A stretch of DNA of 5,592 nucleotides from Anaerolineaceae bacterium UBA3924 (GTDB taxonomy: Bacteria > Chloroflexota > Anaerolineae > Anaerolineales > Anaerolineaceae): positions 1 to 5,592 of the forward strand of contig DGEO01000004.1 in assembly GCA_002385985.1 (NCBI GenBank), in the 5' to 3' direction. The position numbers were made by a program, and so were the translations under genes. Shown here one piece after another: positions 1 through 4,887 of the stretch (the stretch's first letter is position 1; each line of letters opens with the position of its first letter). The notes under the pieces were generated by a model. That model had not been told where the DNA came from, did no database searches, and saw nothing but the letters and a program-made list of their open reading frames with translations.

Positions 1-19
1 AGATGTGTATAAGAGACAG
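1..19 (+). other. Nextera/Tn5 mosaic-end adapter (library artefact)
   Basis: The first 19 bases read AGATGTGTATAAGAGACAG, which is identical to the transferred strand of the Tn5 mosaic end used in Nextera tagmentation libraries. It sits exactly at the contig edge, as expected for an untrimmed read end. It should be treated as synthetic sequence, not as part of the genome or as evidence of a natural Tn5 element. Genomic sequence most likely begins at base 20. Confidence 0.97.
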
Positions 20-21
20 GT

Positions 22-66
22 GTGGAGGAAGGCGCAAACCCTGGCAGGTTTCGCGCCTTCCTCCAC
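22..66. repeat. Long perfect-arm inverted repeat (hairpin; possible terminator or REP-like element)
   Basis: GTGGAGGAAGGCGC (22-35) is the exact reverse complement of 53-66. Inside it, AAACC (36-40) pairs with GGTTT (47-51), with C52 as a single bulged base. The result is a stem of 19 pairs with a six-base loop (CTGGCA). The strength is typical of an intrinsic terminator or a dispersed intergenic hairpin repeat. No T-tract follows on the plus strand (GAAAAGAACT), and on the minus strand only two genomic bases (AC) remain before the adapter, so terminator function for lepB, whose stop is 192 bases away, cannot be settled. Confidence 0.8.
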
Positions 67-140
67 GAAAAGAACTCCCCCCTTCCCAGTGACGGAGCCG
101 GGGATGGAATGCCCGGCCCCTATGGGAACACCCACTTTGT

Positions 141-169
141 GGGCGCAGGTGGGGGTAAGGGGGAATGGG
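141..169 (+). other. Putative G-quadruplex motif
   Basis: Four G-runs of at least three bases (141-143, 151-155, 159-163, 167-169) are separated by loops of 7, 3 and 3 bases. This fits the standard G3+N1-7 pattern. The G-rich strand is the template strand for lepB read-through transcription, so a quadruplex would form in DNA and not in the lepB mRNA. Whether it folds or has any role is unknown. Confidence 0.5.
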
Positions 170-257
170 TAGATGACTCCCCGACCTACAAGGTAATGGG
201 GCCACCACCATAAGTTCCGCCCATGGGGGCAGGTGGGGAAAGCGTCAACCTCCCCTT

Positions 258-842
258 TCAGGGCGCGGCCAGCACCGTGTCCGGCGGCAGCAGGCTGCCG
301 GCCCGCTGCAAAGGCCAGTATATAAAATCGGCCCGCCCGATGATTTTGTCCCTGTGCACAAACCCCCAGATGTGCGAATCCGAGGAGTTGTTTCGGTTGT
401 CCCCCAGCACGAAATAATGGTCCTCGGGGACAATCCAGCGGTCCTCATAATTCGGCGCTTCTTTAATGTAAGGTTCGTTCAGCCGGACGCCGTTGACATA
501 CACTCGTCCGTCCTTAACCCAGACCTCGTCGCCCGGCAGCCCGATCACCCGCTTGACGTAATCCTCCGGAGGGTTGTCGGTGTGATGGAAGATGATCACT
601 TCCCCGTAGGTCGGCTGGCGCACCTTGTAGACCAGCTTGTTCACCAGCAGCAGGTGATCCTCGTACAGTGTGGGCTGCATGCTGATGTTCTCCACCCGAA
701 CGCGGTCGGTCGCCAGGCTCACCCCGCCGTAAAGCAGCAGCGCCAGCAGCACCGTCTGCAGCAGCTCGATAAAGAAATTCCCCCGGCGCCGCCGCCCGCC
801 GGCAGGAAGTCTCACATCCCACGATGAACCACCGATAGACAC
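258..842 (-). CDS. lepB: Type I signal peptidase
   Basis: This 194-residue serine protease (MEROPS S26) cleaves signal peptides from exported preproteins on the outer face of the cytoplasmic membrane. After a basic stretch (RRRR, 17-20) comes one transmembrane helix (about 22-44). Conserved boxes follow in order: SMQPTL with catalytic Ser54; YVKRVIGLPGD with the general-base Lys97; and VLGDNRNNSSDS (145-156). It is a short enzyme of the Gram-positive/cyanobacterial kind with a single membrane anchor, unlike the 324-residue two-helix E. coli LepB. It starts with GTG (842-840), supported by an AGGAGG six bases upstream, and ends at TGA (260-258). It is transcribed alone and divergently from miaB. 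All catalytic boxes are intact. Confidence 0.96.
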   Translation of the reverse strand: MSIGGSSWDVRLPAGGRRRRGNFFIELLQTVLLALLLYGGVSLATDRVRVENISMQPTLYEDHLLLVNKLVYKVRQPTYGEVIIFHHTDNPPEDYVKRVIGLPGDEVWVKDGRVYVNGVRLNEPYIKEAPNYEDRWIVPEDHYFVLGDNRNNSSDSHIWGFVHRDKIIGRADFIYWPLQRAGSLLPPDTVLAAP

Positions 843-848
843 CCCGGC

Positions 849-854
849 CCTCCT
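849..854 (-). promoter_or_regulatory. Shine-Dalgarno of lepB
   Basis: The minus strand reads AGGAGG here, six bases before the GTG start. It fixes GTG at 842 as the initiation codon, because no in-frame ATG lies close by. Confidence 0.85.
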
Positions 855-897
855 ACAAATAAGTCCACAGCCAATAATGTTGACCTTAATTGTCCTC

Positions 898-903
898 TTT
901 ATA
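898..903 (-). promoter_or_regulatory. Possible -10 box for lepB
   Basis: The minus strand reads TATAAA at 903-898, about 55 bases before the lepB start. No good -35 hexamer lies at the normal distance; the nearest match, TTGCAT at 930-925, is 21 bases away. The assignment is weak and rests on the -10 match and position only. Confidence 0.3.
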
Positions 904-1022
904 TCCTATCTCCCCTAGCGGGTGATGCAAGTGGGGATTTCCCCCGCAGGACTTAGGAGAATCCGGTAGTCAGCGGGATGTTAATCGGATAAACATAGTA
1001 CTAATATCAGTTCGATTCGCGT

Positions 1023-1028
1023 TATAAT
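1023..1028 (+). promoter_or_regulatory. Consensus -10 box immediately before miaB
   Basis: A perfect TATAAT ends seven bases before the miaB ATG (1036). Transcription normally begins six to nine bases after a -10 box, so the start would fall on or next to the A of the ATG, giving a leaderless message. A -35 match is not obvious (ACTAAT at 1000-1005 with a 17-base spacer). No Shine-Dalgarno precedes the gene, in agreement. Confidence 0.6.
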
Positions 1029-1035
1029 CAGCCGC

Positions 1036-2361
1036 ATGAAGTACCACATCTGGACGGAAGGCTGCCAAATGAATGTGGCCGACTCGCAGCGCGTGGCCTC
1101 CGCGCTGGAGCACCTGGGCTACCAGGCCGTCCGACGCCCGGAAGAGGCCGATGTGATCGTGCTGAACACCTGCGTGGTGCGCCAGAGTGCCGAGGATAAA
1201 GCCTACGGCAGGCTGCACTCGCTTCACCCGCTGAAAAAACAGAATCCCAACCTGGTGATCAACCTGATGGGCTGCCTGGTGGGCGTCCGGGAGCCGAAGG
1301 CGCTCAAGGAGCGCTTCCCCTTCGTGGACGTGTTCTCGCCGCCTTCCGACCCGCGCCCGCTGCTGGCCTACCTGACCCAGGATGAAAGCCGCCTGCTGGA
1401 GGAAAACGCCACAACGGCCCGCAACCTGATGTTGGACGAAGAGATCGGCGACCTGCTGCTGCCTTCCGAGCAGCGCGGAAGGCTGGTCTCAGGCTTCATC
1501 CCGGTGGTCTACGGCTGCTCGCACGCCTGCACCTACTGCATCATCCCCTACCGCCGCGGGGTAGAGCGCAGCCGCCCGCCGGAGGAGATCCTGGCCGAGG
1601 CCCGCGCGCTGGTCGACCAGGGCGTCAAAGAGATCACCCTGCTGGGTCAGATCGTCGACCGCTACGGCAAAGACCGGCCCGACTACCCCAACCTGGCCGG
1701 CCTGCTGATCCGCCTGAACCAGATCGACGGCCTGAAGCGCATCCGCTTCCTGACCTCGCACCCCAACTGGATGACCGACGAGCTGCTGGACGCCGTCGCC
1801 ACCCTGCCGAAGGTGATGCCGCATATCGAGGTGCCCATCCAGGCCGGTGATGACACCGTGCTGGCCAACATGCGCCGCGGCTACACCGCCGACCAGTACC
1901 GCGCGCTGGTGCAGCGCATTCGCGAGCGCATCCCGGGCGTGTCCATCGCCACCGACATCATCGTCGGCTTCCCCGGCGAGACCGAGGAACAGTTCATGCG
2001 CACCTACGAGCTGCTGGCCGAGCTCAAGCTGGACGTGGCTCACCTGGCCCGCTATTCCCCCCGGCCGGGCACGGTTTCCGCCCGGCGCATGCCCGACGAC
2101 GTCAGCGACGAGGAAAAGTGGCGCCGCTTCCGCATGCTCGAGGAGCTGCAGGAAGGCATCGCCGCCGAGATCCACGCCACCTACTGGGGCAAGACGGTGC
2201 CGGTTCTGTTTGAGGAGAAGGTCAAGCAGCGCTGGAAGGGCCGCACCCCCACCAACAAGCTGGTCTTTGTGGAATGCGACGAGGACCTGACAGGCCAGGA
2301 ACTGCCGGTGAAAATCACCTGGACCGGCCCGTGGTCCATGCTGGGCCAGCTGACCGCCTGA
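1036..2361 (+). CDS. miaB: tRNA methylthiotransferase, MiaB family (radical SAM)
   Basis: This 441-residue enzyme is predicted to add a 2-methylthio group to N6-isopentenyl-A37 in tRNAs reading UNN codons, using two [4Fe-4S] clusters and S-adenosylmethionine. The N-terminal methylthiotransferase domain has its three cysteines: Cys10 (GCQMN), Cys46 (LNTCVVR) and Cys80 (MGC). The radical SAM domain has Cys161, Cys165 and Cys168 (CSHACTYC), then HIEVPIQAGDD, ATDIIVGFPGET and YSPRPGT. A TRAM RNA-binding domain fills about 380-441. GCQMN and the NTC-VR wording favour MiaB over RimO or MtaB. One oddity is GQIV at 204-207, where MiaB normally has GQNV. ATG 1036 is the only usual start codon between an in-frame stop (982) and the GCQMN motif. 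The M23 gene follows after nine bases, probably in the same operon. Confidence 0.9.
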   Translation: MKYHIWTEGCQMNVADSQRVASALEHLGYQAVRRPEEADVIVLNTCVVRQSAEDKAYGRLHSLHPLKKQNPNLVINLMGCLVGVREPKALKERFPFVDVFSPPSDPRPLLAYLTQDESRLLEENATTARNLMLDEEIGDLLLPSEQRGRLVSGFIPVVYGCSHACTYCIIPYRRGVERSRPPEEILAEARALVDQGVKEITLLGQIVDRYGKDRPDYPNLAGLLIRLNQIDGLKRIRFLTSHPNWMTDELLDAVATLPKVMPHIEVPIQAGDDTVLANMRRGYTADQYRALVQRIRERIPGVSIATDIIVGFPGETEEQFMRTYELLAELKLDVAHLARYSPRPGTVSARRMPDDVSDEEKWRRFRMLEELQEGIAAEIHATYWGKTVPVLFEEKVKQRWKGRTPTNKLVFVECDEDLTGQELPVKITWTGPWSMLGQLTA

Positions 2362-2370
2362 CACCCCCGC

Positions 2371-3093
2371 TTGAAACGACTGCTGCTCTTCACCGCCGCG
2401 CTTGTCGTCATTGCCGCCCTGGGTCTGGGCGGCTGGTACGCGTTCACCCGTCTGGATAACCCCCGGGACCGTCGCGTGATCCAGTGGATCCGCCAGCCCG
2501 GCGAGCACCCCGAATGGGCCGTGCACGCCGGCGAGCGCTGCGGAAAGGCGCCCTTCCAGCTGCCCACGGACGGCTACATCGGCTACCTGTGGGGCGATTC
2601 CTTCCGCCCCGGCCATCGCCACCAGGGCATCGACATCTTCGGCGGCGAGCAGCCCGGCCTGACGCCCGTCTACGCTGCCCACGACGGCTACCTGACCCGC
2701 CTGCCCGAGTGGAAATCCAGCCTGATCATCCGCATCCCGTCGGACCCGCTGCAGCCCGGCCGCCAGATCTGGACTTACTACACCCATCTGGCCGACCCGG
2801 AGGGCAGGTCCTATATCGCCGCGGACTTCCCGCCCGGCACCGGCGAGGTCTTCGTCACCGCCGGAACCTTCCTGGGCTACCAGGGCAACTACTCCGGAAC
2901 GCCCGGCTCCCCCACCGGCGTGCACCTGCATTTCTCCATCGTCCGGGATAACGGCGAGGGCAGCTTCCTTAACGAGCTGGACATCAGCAACACGCTGGAC
3001 CCGTCCCCCTATTTCAACCTGCCGCTGAACGCGGCCGAGAACACGGACGAGATCCCGCTCTGCCCGGGTCCTGACAGCGAAACGACCGGCTGA
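2371..3093 (+). CDS. Membrane-anchored M23 (LytM-type) metallopeptidase
   Basis: This 240-residue protein has an N-terminal hydrophobic segment (about 4-25) that acts as a signal anchor or uncleaved signal peptide, placing the catalytic domain outside the membrane. The M23 zinc site is complete: His84 and Asp88 (HQGID), His139 (YTHL), and His185/His187 (VHLHF). M23 enzymes are endopeptidases of peptidoglycan cross-links or of glycine-rich peptides; the actual substrate here is unknown. There are no LysM, SH3 or coiled-coil parts, so it is a minimal, single-domain form. It starts with TTG nine bases after the miaB stop; the in-frame TGA of miaB lies directly upstream, so no earlier start exists. 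No Shine-Dalgarno is seen, which suggests coupling to miaB translation. The tail after about residue 217 is low in recognisable structure. Confidence 0.88.
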   Translation: MKRLLLFTAALVVIAALGLGGWYAFTRLDNPRDRRVIQWIRQPGEHPEWAVHAGERCGKAPFQLPTDGYIGYLWGDSFRPGHRHQGIDIFGGEQPGLTPVYAAHDGYLTRLPEWKSSLIIRIPSDPLQPGRQIWTYYTHLADPEGRSYIAADFPPGTGEVFVTAGTFLGYQGNYSGTPGSPTGVHLHFSIVRDNGEGSFLNELDISNTLDPSPYFNLPLNAAENTDEIPLCPGPDSETTG

Positions 3094-3098
3094 ATCAG

Positions 3099-3125
3099 CC
3101 CCGTCTCCCCGGGAGCAGACCGGGG
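3099..3125 (+). terminator. Possible terminator hairpin after the miaB-M23 operon
   Basis: CCCCGTCT (3099-3106) pairs with AGA (3117-3119) and CGGGG (3121-3125), leaving C3120 bulged, around a ten-base loop. It begins five bases after the M23 stop. There is no T-tract directly after it, only the AT-rich TATAATTATTT about 14 bases on, so it is not a classic intrinsic terminator. It also lies just upstream of the next promoter. Confidence 0.4.
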
Positions 3126-3138
3126 ATGGGATATGGCG

Positions 3139-3144
3139 TATAAT
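3139..3144 (+). promoter_or_regulatory. Consensus -10 box for the kinase-MBL unit
   Basis: A perfect TATAAT lies inside a short AT-rich patch between two GC-rich genes. No convincing -35 hexamer is seen at the usual spacing (CAGACC at 3116-3121). Transcription would start near 3151, leaving a leader of about 135 bases before the kinase ATG. Confidence 0.6.
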
Positions 3145-3150
3145 TATTTA

Positions 3151-3285
3151 GCACGCGCGTGAACAAAAGCTGTTCTGTGCCCGATCTGGCACGGAATCTG
3201 CTGCCCGGGCGGTGGATCGGGATGCCCGCAAAGCCCCGCCCGTCCCATCGATGCCCGCGCCTCCCCTACCCCACAGGACCTTCCG
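3151..3285 (+). promoter_or_regulatory. 5' leader of the histidine kinase mRNA
   Basis: If TATAAT at 3139-3144 is used, this is a leader of about 135 bases. It has a possible stem GGGCGG (3207-3212)/CCGCCC (3236-3241), with a competing inner pairing GGGC (3207-3210)/GCCC (3224-3227). It ends with an AGGA ribosome binding site (3275-3278). I recognise no riboswitch class. An open frame from GTG 3159 runs through it in a different frame from the kinase, but its translation is Pro/Arg/Gly-rich and looks like a shadow. Confidence 0.35.
3275..3278 (+). promoter_or_regulatory. Ribosome binding site of the kinase gene
   Basis: AGGA lies seven bases before ATG 3286. The kinase frame is open upstream back to a TGA at 3160-3162 but has no ATG, GTG or TTG in between, so this site and ATG 3286 define the start. 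Confidence 0.7.
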
Positions 3286-4887
3286 ATGAGTATAGACCGC
3301 ACCCGTTCCTCCTTAGAGCTGCTGCTCAACATCAGCCGCGAGCTGGCCTCCTCGCTGGATCTGCACACTGTGCTGGAGCGGGTCCTGGTCCTGTCCACAC
3401 GGCATGTGGGGGCCGAGCGCGCCAGCCTGATCGTGCTGGGGGACGACGGCAAAGCCGCCGACGCCGCCATCATCACCGACGGCCGGCTGCACCCCCACAC
3501 CGTCGACCAGATGGAGGGGCTGGTCACCACCGGGCTGGCCGGATGGGCGCTGCGCCACCGCCAGACCATCCACGTGCCCGACACCAGCCGCGACGAGCGC
3601 TGGGAGCGGCGCGAGGACGACCGCGCCGAGCGGACCGGGGCAAAGTCCGCCATTTGCGTCCCCCTCAAGGCGCAGGAGGACATCGTCGGGGTGCTGACCC
3701 TGGTGCACCCCCAGCCGGGCTTTTTCACCCGCGAGCATGTGGAGCTGGTGCAGGCCATCGCCGACATCGCCGGCATTGCCGTGCGCAACGCCCAGCTGTA
3801 CCAGTCCAACCAGGAAGCCCGCCAGCGATACCACGAGCTGTTCGAGGACAGCATCGACCCGATTGTGCTTACCGGCTGGAACGGAGTCATCCAGGAGGCC
3901 AACCGCCAGATGGGCCGCTTCACCGAAACCCCGGTGGAGGAGCTCATCGGCCGCAACATTGCCGACCTGCACGAGGTGCAGTGGGACCGGGTCGGCCCGG
4001 GCTTTCGCAATTTGCGGGGCGGCCAGACGGTCACTTACGAGTCCCAGGTGCACCTGGGGACCCTGCCTGCCCGCCCGGTGCAGGTGAACGTGCGCCTGGT
4101 GGCGGCCGGTGAAAACAGCGCCCTGCAGTGGCTGCTACGCGACATCAGCGAGCGCAAGGAGCTCGACTCGCTGCGCGAAGACCTGGCCGCCATGATTTAC
4201 CACGACCTGCGCTCCCCGCTGGCCAACATCCAGTCCAGCCTGGATATCCTCGATTCCATGCTGCCCCCGGCCGAACGGGACGAGCTGGAGCCGATTTTCC
4301 AGATCGCCCTGCGCTCCGCCGACCGCATGCACCGGCTGATCAGCTCGCTGCTGGACATCAACCGCCTGGAGGCCGGGCAGCCCATCTCCAACAAGAAGCC
4401 GGTCGATCCGAAGGCGCTGCTGGAAGAGGCCGCGGAAGCGGTCCGCGCCGCCGTGCAGGGCAAGCGCCAGCAGCTCACCCTGGAAGTCCCCGAAGCGCTG
4501 CCCACTGTGCTCGCCGACGGCGACATGCTGCGCCGCGTGCTGATCAACCTGCTGGAGAACGCCTCCAAGTTCACCCCGCCCCAGGGCAGCCTGACCGCCG
4601 GAGCGCGGGCGGAAAACGGCCGCCTGGTGATGTGGGTGGATGACACCGGCCCCGGCATCCCGGAGGAGGCCCGCGAGGTGGTCTTCCAGAAATTCAGCCG
4701 GCTGCAGGCCACCGGCTCGCCCAAGGGCATGGGGCTGGGGCTGGCCTTCTGCCGGCTGGCGGTGGAAGCGCATGGTGGTAGAATCTGGGTGGAAGACCGG
4801 CCGGTCGCCGGCAGCCGCTTTATCTTCTATCTGCCGGCCGGAGCAGGCGAGCCGGACACAACCGATACCAACTCGAGGAACGGCTGA
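3286..4887 (+). CDS. Soluble GAF-PAS sensor histidine kinase
   Basis: This 533-residue sensor kinase has no membrane segment. In order: a GAF domain (about 8-171), a PAS domain (about 180-290, ending in the typical LLRDISERKELD linker), a HisKA dimerisation domain with the phosphorylated His306 (YHDLRSP), and a HATPase_c domain with the N box (NLLENASKF, Asn421 and Asn425), G1 box (DTGPGIP, Asp453), F box (FQKF, 467-470) and G2 box (GMGLGL, 481-486). It should autophosphorylate and pass phosphate to a response regulator, which is not in this window. The ligands of GAF and PAS cannot be told from sequence; I see no haem or flavin motif. A polar tail (about 520-533) follows the ATPase domain. 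Its stop overlaps the next start by one base (TGATG), so the two products are probably co-translated and functionally related. Confidence 0.94.
   Translation: MSIDRTRSSLELLLNISRELASSLDLHTVLERVLVLSTRHVGAERASLIVLGDDGKAADAAIITDGRLHPHTVDQMEGLVTTGLAGWALRHRQTIHVPDTSRDERWERREDDRAERTGAKSAICVPLKAQEDIVGVLTLVHPQPGFFTREHVELVQAIADIAGIAVRNAQLYQSNQEARQRYHELFEDSIDPIVLTGWNGVIQEANRQMGRFTETPVEELIGRNIADLHEVQWDRVGPGFRNLRGGQTVTYESQVHLGTLPARPVQVNVRLVAAGENSALQWLLRDISERKELDSLREDLAAMIYHDLRSPLANIQSSLDILDSMLPPAERDELEPIFQIALRSADRMHRLISSLLDINRLEAGQPISNKKPVDPKALLEEAAEAVRAAVQGKRQQLTLEVPEALPTVLADGDMLRRVLINLLENASKFTPPQGSLTAGARAENGRLVMWVDDTGPGIPEEAREVVFQKFSRLQATGSPKGMGLGLAFCRLAVEAHGGRIWVEDRPVAGSRFIFYLPAGAGEPDTTDTNSRNG
4875..4879 (+). 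promoter_or_regulatory. Ribosome binding site of the MBL-like gene
   Basis: GAGGA lies seven bases before ATG 4887, inside the last codons of the kinase gene. With the TGATG overlap it supports the start at 4887 and translational coupling. Confidence 0.75.

Larger units (their letters stand above)
20..257. other. Non-coding region downstream of lepB
   Basis: I see no convincing gene in this 238-base stretch. The short open frames on both strands lack a recognisable protein family and a good ribosome binding site. The stretch is strongly strand-biased, with many G-runs on the plus strand. It holds a long hairpin (22-66), a small CCCAC/GTGGG hairpin with a TTT loop (131-143), a four-run G-quadruplex motif (141-169), and two copies of the core GCAGGTGGGG (145-154 and 229-238). 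It is the 3' flank of lepB and probably carries its transcription end. Confidence 0.6.
843..1035. promoter_or_regulatory. Divergent intergenic region between lepB and miaB
   Basis: This 193-base spacer is clearly richer in A and T than the flanking genes (notably 855-912 and 980-1030) and must carry promoters for both divergent genes. Besides the TATAAT at 1023-1028 it holds a weak plus-strand pair, TTGACC (880-885) and TATCCT (902-907) with a 16-base spacer, which would give a leader of about 120 bases for miaB. It also has a GGGG-ATTT-CCCC hairpin (933-944), flanked by GCGGG (918-922) and CCCGC (943-947), which could form a competing stem. No known operator or riboswitch is recognised. Confidence 0.6.

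Noticed and set aside
1..19. A natural Tn5-like transposon end
   Set aside because: The sequence is exactly the engineered mosaic end, sits at base 1, and has no transposase or second end nearby. A library adapter explains it fully.
131..143. CCCAC-TTT-GTGGG hairpin as a terminator of lepB
   Set aside because: Only five pairs and no T-tract on the minus strand after it; too weak to call.
22..213. A 63-codon plus-strand frame at the left edge
   Set aside because: It begins inside the hairpin arm, has no ribosome binding site, and its Gly/Pro-rich translation follows from the G-runs.
1847..2290. A second plus-strand frame inside miaB, suggesting a frameshift or overlapping gene
   Set aside because: The miaB frame is continuous with motifs on both sides; the other frame is rich in Ser, Pro, Arg and Ala as expected for a shadow.
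1489..2931. A 480-codon open frame on the minus strand spanning miaB and the M23 gene
   Set aside because: Its translation is a low-complexity run of Gly, Ala, Val, Gln and Asp with no family motif, and it lies opposite two genes with complete catalytic motifs. Long antisense frames are common in high-GC coding DNA.
3159..4112. A 317-codon plus-strand frame starting at GTG just after the TATAAT at 3139-3144
   Set aside because: It overlaps the GAF-PAS part of the kinase in another frame and is rich in Pro, Arg, Gly and Ala. It has no Shine-Dalgarno and no recognisable domain, whereas the kinase frame has strong conserved motifs.
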